From positions 434,001 through 498,000 of the forward strand of contig NZ_JADOVI010000001.1 of assembly GCF_015752155.1 (NCBI RefSeq): a stretch of 64,000 bases of DNA. The letters run 5' to 3'. The DNA comes from Cryobacterium sp. MP_M3 (GTDB lineage: Bacteria; Actinomycetota; Actinomycetes; Actinomycetales; Microbacteriaceae). The translations under genes were made by a program, and so were the position numbers. The notes under the pieces are model-generated. The model had not been told where the DNA came from and ran no database searches. It saw only the letters and a list, made by a program, of their open reading frames with translations. Below are positions 1 through 8,462 of the stretch, piece by piece (positions within the stretch are counted from its first letter, which is position 1; each line of letters begins with the position of its first letter).

Positions 1-1
1 G

Positions 2-478
2 ATGCTTCGCAAGGTCACCGTCGTCGAGCACGGCGACACCGGCCTGCTCCCCGGCGAGCTGGTCGACCGGCTCAAGTACAACGAGCTGAACCGCACCGCG
101 CTCACCGAGGGTAAGAAGACGGCTTCGGCTCGTCAGGAAGTCATGGGTATCACCAAGGCTTCGCTGGCTACCGAGTCGTGGCTGTCGGCCGCTTCCTTCC
201 AGGAAACCACCCGGGTTCTGACCCAGGCGGCCATGGAAGGCAAGAGCGACCCGCTGATGGGCCTCAAGGAGAACGTGATCATCGGAAAGCTGATCCCGGC
301 CGGCACCGGTCTTCCCCGTTACCGCGACGTCACCGTGGAGGCAACGGATGAAGCCAAGGCTGAGCGTTACCCGAACCGCATCTTCACCGATGATGCGACG
401 TTCAACGAGGGTGACCTGAGCTTCGTCGACTTCGACAGCTTCTCGTCGGACGACTTCACCCCCGGCACCTACAACTAG
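2..478 (+). CDS. rpoC: RNA polymerase beta' subunit, C-terminal part (partial, 5' end outside window)
   Basis: The frame is open from base 2 and gives the last 158 residues of the beta' subunit of RNA polymerase. The stretch [12 protein letters not shown] followed by [18 protein letters not shown] and [18 protein letters not shown] is the conserved trigger-loop/C-terminal region (bridge to the jaw and clamp) of beta'. It continues through [16 protein letters not shown], a family hallmark. The acidic tail ending in TPGTYN is typical of actinobacteria. A strong intrinsic terminator follows within 20 bases of the stop, so rpoC is the last gene of its transcript here and is not cotranscribed with rpsL, which lies 28 kb away. 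Identification is very secure; only the start is missing. Confidence 0.98.
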   Translation: MLRKVTVVEHGDTGLLPGELVDRLKYNELNRTALTEGKKTASARQEVMGITKASLATESWLSAASFQETTRVLTQAAMEGKSDPLMGLKENVIIGKLIPAGTGLPRYRDVTVEATDEAKAERYPNRIFTDDATFNEGDLSFVDFDSFSSDDFTPGTYN

Positions 479-494
479 CGTTCGCTAGGTACAC

Positions 495-533
495 CGGATG
501 GCCCCCTGCTTCGGCAGGGGGCCATCCGTCATT
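495..533 (+). terminator. Intrinsic terminator after rpoC
   Basis: A perfect 15-bp stem (495-509 pairing with 514-528) closes on a TTCG tetraloop, with GGATGGCCCCCTGC as most of the left arm. Only a short T-containing stretch (TCATTAA) follows, which is common for actinobacterial terminators. It sits 17 bases after the rpoC stop and ends the rpoBC transcript. Confidence 0.9.
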
Positions 534-625
534 AACCGCCCCGATCATCGGACCCGCCCAGTGATCGAGCCTGCCCTCATCCCGGTGGCCGCTAGGCTGG
601 CCCCAATCTGCCAGGGGGTTTGCCA

Positions 626-1312
626 ATGACCGCACCAGCTCCGTCTTCTCCGCCGCGCGCCCGGCGCCGGCTCTGGTTCCTGCTCGGCGCGATCGGCTCG
701 GCGCTGGTCGTGACCCTCATCGTGCTGCTGATCGTCTGGCGCGGCGGCGCCGGCCTGCCCGGTGACACCGCCGCGGGAGCACGCCCCCAGCCGAGCAAGA
801 CCCCGGCGCCGGTGGCGCTGGCCGCGGCACCGGCCCCGGCGGCCACCCCGGCCGGCCCGCATCCGTCGAAATGCGGCGAACTCTACAGCCCGGCGATGGT
901 GGCGGCATTCGGAACGGCGGTGCTCAATCCGGCGTGGGTCGAAGCGGCGGGGTCCGAGGTGCGTCACGGCACCGCGGATGCCGAGCTCACCACGCTCATC
1001 GACGCGGCCGACAAGCTCACCTGTGTCTGGGGAAACCCGAAGGGCGGCTCCGACAGCGGCCTCACCACGAATCTGGTCTGGGTCACCGCGGAGCAGGGCG
1101 CGGCAGTCAAGGCGCGCCTCGCCGCGGCGGGGATGACCTGCTACGAGGAACTCGGCGGGCTGCGCTGCGTGAGCGAAACCACCGGGGACGCCGGCGCCTC
1201 AGGTGAGTCGCACTTCCTCCGGGACGGGATCTGGCTGGCCACCCGTTACGTCAACTCCGGCCCCGACGGCTACACCCACGACATCATCGCGAGTGTCTGG
1301 GGCGGCGCGTAA
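626..1312 (+). CDS. Hypothetical single-pass membrane protein with extracellular domain
   Basis: A 228-residue protein starting MTAPAPSSPPRARRR. I chose ATG 626 because CCAGGGGG (611-618) lies at a suitable distance; a TTG two codons upstream is possible. A basic N-terminus (residues 10-16) precedes one hydrophobic segment (about residues 17-40, LWFLLGAIGSALVVTLIVLL). A Pro/Ala-rich linker then leads to a roughly 150-residue domain with four cysteines (in CGELY, TCVWG, MTCYEE, LRCVSE) that could form two disulfides outside the cell. This matches the layout of small actinobacterial surface proteins or lipoprotein-like sensors, but there is no lipobox and I do not recognise a family. It stands alone between the rpoC terminator and a convergent gene. 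Confidence 0.7.
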   Translation: MTAPAPSSPPRARRRLWFLLGAIGSALVVTLIVLLIVWRGGAGLPGDTAAGARPQPSKTPAPVALAAAPAPAATPAGPHPSKCGELYSPAMVAAFGTAVLNPAWVEAAGSEVRHGTADAELTTLIDAADKLTCVWGNPKGGSDSGLTTNLVWVTAEQGAAVKARLAAAGMTCYEELGGLRCVSETTGDAGASGESHFLRDGIWLATRYVNSGPDGYTHDIIASVWGGA

Positions 1313-1366
1313 CAGAATGGGGCCGGGTAGCGCCGAAGCGCCACCCGGCCGCCGGTGCCGCCGAGG

Positions 1367-1738
1367 TCAGAGCATCTCGGAAACACAGATGAAGTTGCCC
1401 TCGGTGTCGCGGAACCAGGCGGACTTCATCTCGTCCATGCTCGCGACTCCGTTGACGGTCTTCATCCCGGGAATGTCGTAGTCCTCGAAGACCACACCGC
1501 GCTCACGCAACCGCGTCATCTCACTGTCGAGATTGTCGGTCACCCAACCCATCTGGGTGTTCTTTGCAGTGCCGGCATTGCTCGTCTCGTAGATCTCAAA
1601 GGCGTTGCCGGAATCCAGACGGTAGACGAGAACGCCCTCGTGCACCTCGGCAGGGTCGAGGTCGAGGGCGTCGTGGTAGAAGGTTTGCGCGCGCTTGAGA
1701 TCCGCCGCGGGCAAGACAGTGTGAACTTCCTTGAACAT
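1367..1738 (-). CDS. VOC (glyoxalase/bleomycin-resistance) superfamily protein
   Basis: A 123-residue single-domain protein beginning MFKEVHTVLPAADLKRAQTF. The pattern of a short strand, a helix (DLKRAQTFYHDALDLDP), then strands ending in AWFRDTEGNFICVSE is the paired beta-alpha-beta-beta-beta fold of the vicinal oxygen chelate superfamily. Members bind a metal and act on small substrates such as glutathione or mycothiol adducts, or act as drug-binding proteins. The usual first metal ligand position is His6 (EVHTVL), and Glu in FEIYE and DTEGN sit at other typical positions. The exact substrate cannot be told. On the minus strand a strong ribosome-binding site (AGGAGG, read from 1745-1750) precedes ATG 1738. 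It is transcribed alone, divergently from the GGDEF-EAL gene. Confidence 0.85.
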   Translation of the reverse strand: MFKEVHTVLPAADLKRAQTFYHDALDLDPAEVHEGVLVYRLDSGNAFEIYETSNAGTAKNTQMGWVTDNLDSEMTRLRERGVVFEDYDIPGMKTVNGVASMDEMKSAWFRDTEGNFICVSEML

Positions 1739-2074
1739 GTGAGAATCCTCCTCAACGTGGAAGGGGCCAATTTTCAGGAAGAGCGTCGATCAGGAACCCG
1801 TCCGTGGGCCCACACGTATCGGAGCGCCCTGGCGTCTGCTTCCGAGTGGGAGTGCCGACCGCGAACGGCGACGGGCGCGAATCCTGACCGGAACTCCTCG
1901 TCCGCCGGCCGGCAGTGGTCGGATCGTCGGGCGGTGACTATCGCATATCGTGGTGATTCTACGCCGACCCGGACCGTCGCGGAAGGGGCATTAGCGGTCT
2001 GGAACGGTCGGCACGCAGGAACCCCGTATTCTTCTACTGATGGCGGCAACTCCTCCATTCACAAGAGGGGCACC
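1739..2074. other. Divergent intergenic region between VOC gene and GGDEF-EAL gene
   Basis: This 336-base gap holds the minus-strand ribosome-binding site of the VOC gene at its left edge and the AAGAGGGG site of the GGDEF-EAL gene at its right edge (2062-2069). Promoters for both directions must lie here. A TATTCT at 2027-2032 is a possible -10 for the rightward gene, but I see no matching -35. No hairpin, repeat or small gene is supported. Confidence 0.5.
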
Positions 2075-4969
2075 ATGGTTTTGGTAAGTCGGATCGGGGC
2101 GGTCTTCGTCGGGGCCGTCGGACTCATCGTCCTGATCGGTTGGTACACCCGGATCGCCGGGTTGACGACCGTGCTCCCCGGTCTCACACCGATGAAGCCG
2201 ACCACCGCCGTCGCCCTGATTCTGCTGTCTTTGGCCCTCGTATCGGCGCGGCGGTTGGTAGGCGTGAGCCTGGCCGCCGTTGCGATCGCCCTCGCATCCG
2301 TGACCCTGGTCGGCTACGCGCTCGGGTCAACGCTCGGCATCGGCGGCTGGGTGCCGGGGATCAACCTGGGCGCGCTGGACCCGCGGATGGCGCCGATCTC
2401 GGCGGTCGGCCTGATCCTGGTCGGTTCGGCCGCTATAGCGGGCCGGCGGCACCGCACGACCCTGATGCAGGTCCTCGCGCACGCCTCACTTCTGGTCAGC
2501 CTGATCGCCCTGATCGGCTACGCCTACGGCGTGTCTTCCCTGTACACCGTGGCTGGATTCGCGAGTATGGCGCTGCACACGGCACTGGGCATTGCCATCC
2601 TGTCCGTGGTGGTGCTCGTTCAACGGCCCGCGGTCGGGCTGGTCGCACTGCTGGGCGACCGCGGCAGCGCGGGCGAGCTGACGCGGCGGTTCTTGCCGGC
2701 CCTCGTTCTCGGTCCGTTCCTCCTGGGCTGGATTCGTCTCTGGGCCCAGCGCCTGGGGTGGTTCGACACCGTGTTCGGCGTCGCCATCCTGATCACGAGC
2801 ATGACGGTGCTCGGTACCGCACTGACCTGGGTCGCGGCGCTGAAGCTGAAGGAACTCGACCGGCAACGCACTGAGGCAATGCTGGCGCTGGCCGAGGTCA
2901 ACCGCACCCTCGAGGAGACTGTCGATCACCGCACCAGGGAGCTCGGCGAGGTAGCGGACCAACTTCACACCCTCATCAAGATCGCTCCGGTCGGCATCGT
3001 GCAGCTGGATTCCCTGGGCGGGCTCCTCACCGCGAACGATCAGTGGCTGGCCCTCAGCGGTTTGACCCACCGTGAGTCCCTGGCCGACGGCTGGGCGCAG
3101 GCGATGCACGCTGACGACCTCGACCGGGTGTCCGCCGAGTGGAGCGCGGCCGTTACCGCAGGGGTCGGCTACGAGACGACCCTCCGCTTCTGCACCCCGG
3201 CCGGCCAGGTGAACTGGGTCCAGGTCAGCACGGCTCCTATCCACGACCCGGACTCACTCGCCGTCACCGGACACCTGGCCACCGTCACCGATATCACCTC
3301 GCTCCGGAATGCCGAGGAAGCGGCCGCGGCCGCGCGGGCACGATTCGAGGCGGCCTTCGCCTCCTCGCCGCTCGGCACGGCGATTGTCTCGCTTGACGGC
3401 GAGGTGCTGGAGGCGAACAAGCGACTTTTCGACCTGGCCGGTCGGGCGACAGCCGTGGTCAAAGGGCACATCGACGAGATCTTCATGCCGGCCGGAACCG
3501 GCGGCGGCGATCGACTCAGCCTTGCCGACGGACCGTCCACCCGCCAGCGGATGGACCGACGGATGCGGCGCGGCGACGAGGAAGAGGAAACATGGGTCAA
3601 GGTCAGCATCGCCGAGATCAACGAGGGAGAGTCGACCGGGGGACTCCTCTATCAGCTGGAGGACATCACCGCCCGCCGACTGGCCGAGGCGCGGGTGGAG
3701 CACCTCGCGTTCCATGATCCGCTGACCAATCTGCCCAACCGCCTGCTGCTGCTGGACCGGCTCAACCAGGCCCTCCTGCAGGCCTCGGGGCACGGCCAGG
3801 GCGTCGCCGTGTTGTTCATCGACCTCGACCGGTTCAAGTTCGTCAACGACAGCCTCGGCCATCACGCCGGCGACGCGGTGCTGACCGAGGTCGGCATCCG
3901 GTTGCGGATGCACGCTCGGTCGACCGACACCGTTTCCCGCATTGGCGGTGACGAATTCGTGGTGATCTGCCCGGATGTCGGCAGTAACCGGGACGTGCAC
4001 AAGATCGCCGAAGCGCTGCAAAAGGCCATCGCAGAGCCGATCCTGGTCGGCGACCAGGTCGCATCCGTTGACGCGAGCATTGGCATTGCGTTCGGTCTCG
4101 GCCACGACGACGCCGAGTCGCTCCTGCGCAACGCCGACCAGGCCATGTACCTGGCGAAGGGCCGCGGCCGGGCGCGCTACGAAGTCTTCGACGACGATCT
4201 GCGCGGCAGGATCGAGCGCAGGCTCGACACCGAACTGGCACTGCGGGACGCGGTGCAACTGGGTGAGATCGAGACGTGGTTCCAACCGATCGTCGACCTG
4301 CAGCAGCGCACCGTGGTCGCAACAGAGGCGCTCGCCCGTTGGAGACGCCCGGAACGGGGCCTCGTCTTCCCGGGGGAGTTCATCGCGATCGCCGAGGAGG
4401 TCGGCCTGATCAAGGGGATCGGCACCACGGTGCTCGGGCAGGCCTGCCAGGCCGCCGTCTCCCTCGACGGGCGCATGGCGGTCAGCGTGAACGTGTCGCC
4501 GCGGCAATTCGTGCAGGACGACTTCGGGGCCGTGGTGAAACGCGCCCTCAGCGAGAGCGGCCTTCCGCCGGACCAGCTCTGGCTGGAGCTGACCGAGAGC
4601 GCCGTGCTCGATGCCATCGATTCTGCCGCCCGCACCTTCCAGGAACTGCGTTCCCTCGGGGTGCGGCTGGCCATCGACGACTTCGGCACCGGCTACTCCT
4701 CCTTCACCCATCTGAAGGCGTTCACCGTCGACCTGCTCAAGATCGACCTCACCTTCATCCGCGACCTCGAATGTTCGGACCATGACCGGGCAATCGTCGA
4801 AGGCATCCTGCGCCTGGCCGACTCCCTCAACCTCGACGTCGTCGCAGAGGGCATCGAGACGACCGGGCAGCGGGACCTGCTGACCGCGATGGGCTGTCGC
4901 TACGGCCAGGGTTATCTGTTCTCCAAGCCTGCTGCGTCGGCATCCCCCGACGTGTACTTCGGCGACTGA
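2075..4969 (+). CDS. Membrane-bound PAS-PAS-GGDEF-EAL cyclic-di-GMP enzyme
   Basis: A 964-residue protein. Start ATG 2075 follows AAGAGGGG; the frame is open further upstream but without a good start. Residues 1-270 hold about eight membrane segments (an MASE-like sensor). Two PAS domains follow (about 297-415 and 420-540), the second ending in the usual LEDITARRLAEARVEHLAFHD hinge. The diguanylate cyclase domain (about 545-705) has an intact GGDEF at 624-628 and an RxxD product-inhibition site (RSTD, 615-618) at the right spacing. The phosphodiesterase domain (about 715-960) has EAL at 751-753, VNVSPRQF, LELTES and DDFGTGYSS (from 868). Both halves therefore keep their catalytic signatures, and the enzyme could make and degrade cyclic-di-GMP. 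It ends 248 bases before pilB, so control of the pilus is a reasonable inference. Confidence 0.93.
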   Translation: MVLVSRIGAVFVGAVGLIVLIGWYTRIAGLTTVLPGLTPMKPTTAVALILLSLALVSARRLVGVSLAAVAIALASVTLVGYALGSTLGIGGWVPGINLGALDPRMAPISAVGLILVGSAAIAGRRHRTTLMQVLAHASLLVSLIALIGYAYGVSSLYTVAGFASMALHTALGIAILSVVVLVQRPAVGLVALLGDRGSAGELTRRFLPALVLGPFLLGWIRLWAQRLGWFDTVFGVAILITSMTVLGTALTWVAALKLKELDRQRTEAMLALAEVNRTLEETVDHRTRELGEVADQLHTLIKIAPVGIVQLDSLGGLLTANDQWLALSGLTHRESLADGWAQAMHADDLDRVSAEWSAAVTAGVGYETTLRFCTPAGQVNWVQVSTAPIHDPDSLAVTGHLATVTDITSLRNAEEAAAAARARFEAAFASSPLGTAIVSLDGEVLEANKRLFDLAGRATAVVKGHIDEIFMPAGTGGGDRLSLADGPSTRQRMDRRMRRGDEEEETWVKVSIAEINEGESTGGLLYQLEDITARRLAEARVEHLAFHDPLTNLPNRLLLLDRLNQALLQASGHGQGVAVLFIDLDRFKFVNDSLGHHAGDAVLTEVGIRLRMHARSTDTVSRIGGDEFVVICPDVGSNRDVHKIAEALQKAIAEPILVGDQVASVDASIGIAFGLGHDDAESLLRNADQAMYLAKGRGRARYEVFDDDLRGRIERRLDTELALRDAVQLGEIETWFQPIVDLQQRTVVATEALARWRRPERGLVFPGEFIAIAEEVGLIKGIGTTVLGQACQAAVSLDGRMAVSVNVSPRQFVQDDFGAVVKRALSESGLPPDQLWLELTESAVLDAIDSAARTFQELRSLGVRLAIDDFGTGYSSFTHLKAFTVDLLKIDLTFIRDLECSDHDRAIVEGILRLADSLNLDVVAEGIETTGQRDLLTAMGCRYGQGYLFSKPAASASPDVYFGD

Positions 4970-5217
4970 CCGGGCCGGCGGCCGGGCCTGTCGAGGGTCG
5001 GGCGGCTGGCGAGCCACTACAGTTCAGAGAAGGGCCGGTCGCATCGTCCGGGCCCGTCCGCTCCATCGCTCGACGCCTACCCCCTGATCGTGGGACTGGC
5101 CAGGGCGGCTGGGCCGGGGATACCGTTACTCGTTACCTGACACCACACCTCGCGCGCTGAATCACCGCTGCATGCGCCCGAGGACCTCCGCAGCCGGAAC
5201 CAGCAGGGGAGGTTCGC

Positions 5218-6888
5218 GTGGCCACGCTGACGGAGATCCTGATCCTGCACGGCCTGCTGCCGATCGAGCACCTCGACAAGCTGATGGCCGGCGACCCCGC
5301 CGACGAGACCGCTGTGCGTGCCCTGGTCGACTCCGGGGTCATCTCCGAGATCCAGTTCGCCAAGGCCCGGGCCGAACAGGCCGGCCTGCCGTTCGTGGAG
5401 CTGCTCGAATACCCGGTCGACCGGCTGGCCGTCTCGCTCGTCTCCCCGGCCATGTCCCGCCGCCACCAGGTGCTGCCGATCACGATCGAGGCCGGCCGCC
5501 TGGTCGTCGCCATGGTCGACCCGGGCAACGTCTTCGCCATCGACGATGTGCGCGAGGCCGCGAAGATGCGCGTCATTCCGGTCGTCGCCGAGCGCGGCGA
5601 TCTGCTCGCCGCGATCGCCCGCTACCACCGCGCCGATGACGAGCTCAGCAATCTCACCACCACCATGGAGGAGGAGCAGGCCCCGGTCGAGTCCAACTCG
5701 TTCGGCGTCTCCGACTCGATCGACGACGACGCGCCCATTGTGCGGTTCGTCAACCTTCTGGTCAGCCAGGCAATCCAGGACAAGGCCTCGGACATCCACA
5801 TCGAGCCGGGTGAACACAACCTGCGCGTGCGCTACCGCATTGACGGCGTGCTCCACGAGATGCAGCGCGCGCCGAAGAGCATCCAGAACGGCGTTATCTC
5901 CCGGCTGAAGATCATGAGCGACATCGATATCGCCGAACGGCGCAAACCGCAGGACGGCCGCATGTCGGTCAGCCACGGCGGACGCCAGATCGACCTGCGC
6001 GTGGCGACCCTGCCCACGGTATGGGGCGAGAAGATCGTCATGCGAATCCTCGACAACTCGAGCACGACCATGAGCCTGCACGACCTGAACCTGCTCGACT
6101 ACAACTACGAGGCCTACAAGAAGTCGTACTCGAAGCCCTACGGGATGATCCTGGTCACCGGGCCCACCGGTTCGGGCAAGTCGACCACCCTGTACACGAC
6201 CCTGCACTCCGTCGCCCGGCCCGAGATCAACGTGATCACGGTCGAAGACCCGGTCGAGTACCGCATGAAGGACATCAACCAGGTGCAGGTGAACCCGAAG
6301 GCGGGGCTCACCTTCGCCAGCGCGCTCCGCAGCATCCTGCGCAGCGACCCGGATGTCGTGCTGCTGGGTGAGATCCGCGACCACGAGACCGCGCAGATCG
6401 CCATTGAGGCGTCGCTGACCGGGCACCTTGTGCTGTCGACCCTGCACACCAACGACGCGCCGAGCGCGATCACCCGGCTCACCGAGATGGGCATCGAACC
6501 GTTCCTGGTCGGCTCCGCCCTCGACTGCGTCGTCGCCCAGCGCCTCGCCCGCCGCCTCTGCGACCGCTGCAAGGCACCCGGCGAGTATTCGGCCGAGCAC
6601 CTGGAGGGCCTGAAGTTCGGCTTCGACCCGCTCCTGCCGCTGCCGAAACTGTTCCAGCCGGTCGGCTGCCAGAGCTGCTCGAAGACCGGGTACCGGGGGC
6701 GCATCGCGGTTCACGAGGTCATGACCGTGTCAGAGAGCATCGAGCGCCTCGCCGTGGACCGTGCCTCCAGCGCGGACATCGGCCGGGCCGCGCGGGCGGA
6801 GGGCATGATCACCCTCCGTGAAGACGGGTGGGAGAAGGTCCGGATGGGCCTGACCTCGATCGAAGAGATTTTGCGAGTCGTTGCATAG
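5218..6888 (+). CDS. pilB: Type IV pilus assembly ATPase PilB
   Basis: A 556-residue hexameric ATPase that powers pilin polymerisation at the inner face of the membrane. The GTG start at 5218 follows a clear AGGGGAGG site. The N-terminal 140 residues form a GspE/MshE-N-type domain (TLTEILILHGLL resembles the cyclic-di-GMP-binding MshEN pattern, although the usual RLG is replaced). The core has Walker A GPTGSGKST (about 315-323), the Asp box EDPVEYRM, Walker B DPDVVLLGEIRD and a His box ending in LSTLHTNDA. Near the C-terminus two CxxC pairs (CDRCKAPG and CQSCSKTG) give the tetracysteine zinc motif of PilB/GspE and absent from PilT. It opens the pilus operon; pilT follows 29 bases later. Confidence 0.95.
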   Translation: MATLTEILILHGLLPIEHLDKLMAGDPADETAVRALVDSGVISEIQFAKARAEQAGLPFVELLEYPVDRLAVSLVSPAMSRRHQVLPITIEAGRLVVAMVDPGNVFAIDDVREAAKMRVIPVVAERGDLLAAIARYHRADDELSNLTTTMEEEQAPVESNSFGVSDSIDDDAPIVRFVNLLVSQAIQDKASDIHIEPGEHNLRVRYRIDGVLHEMQRAPKSIQNGVISRLKIMSDIDIAERRKPQDGRMSVSHGGRQIDLRVATLPTVWGEKIVMRILDNSSTTMSLHDLNLLDYNYEAYKKSYSKPYGMILVTGPTGSGKSTTLYTTLHSVARPEINVITVEDPVEYRMKDINQVQVNPKAGLTFASALRSILRSDPDVVLLGEIRDHETAQIAIEASLTGHLVLSTLHTNDAPSAITRLTEMGIEPFLVGSALDCVVAQRLARRLCDRCKAPGEYSAEHLEGLKFGFDPLLPLPKLFQPVGCQSCSKTGYRGRIAVHEVMTVSESIERLAVDRASSADIGRAARAEGMITLREDGWEKVRMGLTSIEEILRVVA

Positions 6889-6917
6889 CGCTCGCGCATG
6901 CCGAAGGGGATAACTGC

Positions 6918-8462
6918 ATGGACAAGCCGATTTATGAGATTCCAGCGATCAAACCGGGGGAGAGCGTCTCCTGGTGGGACCCGGCCCCGGTCGACGAGTC
7001 CAGCCGCACCGTCGTCGACGCGGATGACGACGCGCTCGTCGACGCTGACCAGCAGGGCACGGAGCAGTTCGACGCGCTGCGCGACCCGTCGGCGCAACCG
7101 CGCACCTCGCAGTACGACACGCTCCTGATCGACACCGGAGAACCCCAGACCGTGCCGCTCACGGTGCCCACGCCGGCATCCGGTGTGGACGGCCTCTATC
7201 AGCCCGGGTCGCGCCACGTGCCCACGGGCCGCCGCGCCGCCATCGCGGCCGAGCCGGCCGACGACACCGTGCCCGTGCGCCAGCCGGCCCCGGTGCACAT
7301 CGGCCCCGACGGCCGCCAGGCCGACCCCGACCTGATCGAAGCGCTCACTCTGGTGCTCGAGCTCGAGGCCTCCGACCTGCACATCACTGTCGGCGCACCG
7401 CCGACCATCCGGATGGACGGAGCCCTGCGGCCGATCGAGGGCCTCGACGTCTGGATGCCGGAGAAGGTCAACGCGGCCCTCTACAGCATCATCTCCATCG
7501 GCGACCGGGTGCGGTTCGACGAGGAACGTGAACTCGACTTCGCCTACACCGCGGCGGGCGCCCGGTTCCGGGTGAACTTCTACCACCAGCGCAACTCGAT
7601 CGGTGCCGCGTTCCGGCTGATCCCGCGCGAGATCAAGCCGCTCAAGACCCTCGGCGTTCCCGAGTCGGTCGGCAAGTTCTCTCTCCTGCCCCGTGGCCTC
7701 GTGCTCGTCACCGGACCCACCGGCTCCGGCAAGTCGACGACTCTCGCCGCGATGGTCGACCTGGCCAACAGCACCCGCCCCGACCACATCGTCACGGTCG
7801 AGGACCCGATCGAGTTTCTGCACAAGCACAAGAAGTCCCTGGTGAACCAGCGCGAGGTCGGTCACGACACCCACAGCTTCGCTGCCGCGCTCAAGCACGT
7901 GCTGCGCCAGGACCCCGACATCATCCTGATCGGCGAGCTCCGCGACCTCGAGACCATCTCGGTGGCACTGACCGCCGCCGAGACCGGCCACCTCGTCTTC
8001 GCCACCCTGCACACGCAGGATGCCGCCCAGACCATCGACCGCATGATCGACGTGTTCCCGCCGCACCAGCAGGGCCAGATCCGCACCCAGCTCGCCGCCA
8101 CTCTCCGCGGTGTGGTCTGCCAGACCCTCGTCAAGAAGGCCAACGACAAGGGCCGAGTGGTCGCCACCGAGATCCTCGTGACGACCCCGGCCATCGCCAA
8201 CCTGATCCGCGAGGGCAAGACGCACCAGATCACGTCGATGATGCAGGCCGGCGGCGCTGAGGGCATGCACACCATGGACCAGCACCTGGCCGACCTCGTC
8301 GACTCCGGTCAGATCACTCGTCAGGCGGCCATGGACAAGGCCCACGACGTGGAAAGCCTGGCCCAGCTGATCAAGCGCGCCGACACCTCTATGGACGCGT
8401 CCTCCCGCACCATGGGCAGCGGCGGCATCGACTACGGCGACACCTACTCGAGCGGACGCTGA
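6918..8462 (+). CDS. pilT: Type IV pilus retraction ATPase PilT with long N-terminal extension
   Basis: A 514-residue protein starting at ATG 6918 (GAAGGGGAT site upstream). The PilT core begins near residue 135 (EALTLVLELEASDLHI, the typical PilT start) and carries Walker A GPTGSGKST (about 266-274), EDPIEFLH, Walker B PDIILIGELRD and a His box ending in FATLHTQDAAQTIDRMIDVFP. These, and the lack of a tetracysteine zinc motif, mark it as the depolymerising motor rather than a second PilB. The first 130 residues are unusual: acidic, low in hydrophobics and rich in Asp, Pro and Ala, so probably disordered. Ordinary PilT is about 350-370 residues. Its stop shares one base with the pilC start (TGATG), so the two are translationally coupled. 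Confidence 0.94.
   Translation: MDKPIYEIPAIKPGESVSWWDPAPVDESSRTVVDADDDALVDADQQGTEQFDALRDPSAQPRTSQYDTLLIDTGEPQTVPLTVPTPASGVDGLYQPGSRHVPTGRRAAIAAEPADDTVPVRQPAPVHIGPDGRQADPDLIEALTLVLELEASDLHITVGAPPTIRMDGALRPIEGLDVWMPEKVNAALYSIISIGDRVRFDEERELDFAYTAAGARFRVNFYHQRNSIGAAFRLIPREIKPLKTLGVPESVGKFSLLPRGLVLVTGPTGSGKSTTLAAMVDLANSTRPDHIVTVEDPIEFLHKHKKSLVNQREVGHDTHSFAAALKHVLRQDPDIILIGELRDLETISVALTAAETGHLVFATLHTQDAAQTIDRMIDVFPPHQQGQIRTQLAATLRGVVCQTLVKKANDKGRVVATEILVTTPAIANLIREGKTHQITSMMQAGGAEGMHTMDQHLADLVDSGQITRQAAMDKAHDVESLAQLIKRADTSMDASSRTMGSGGIDYGDTYSSGR

Noticed and set aside
3254-5017. A 587-codon minus-strand frame opposite the GGDEF-EAL gene
   Set aside because: The plus strand has intact GGDEF and EAL motifs; the minus frame has shadow-like composition.
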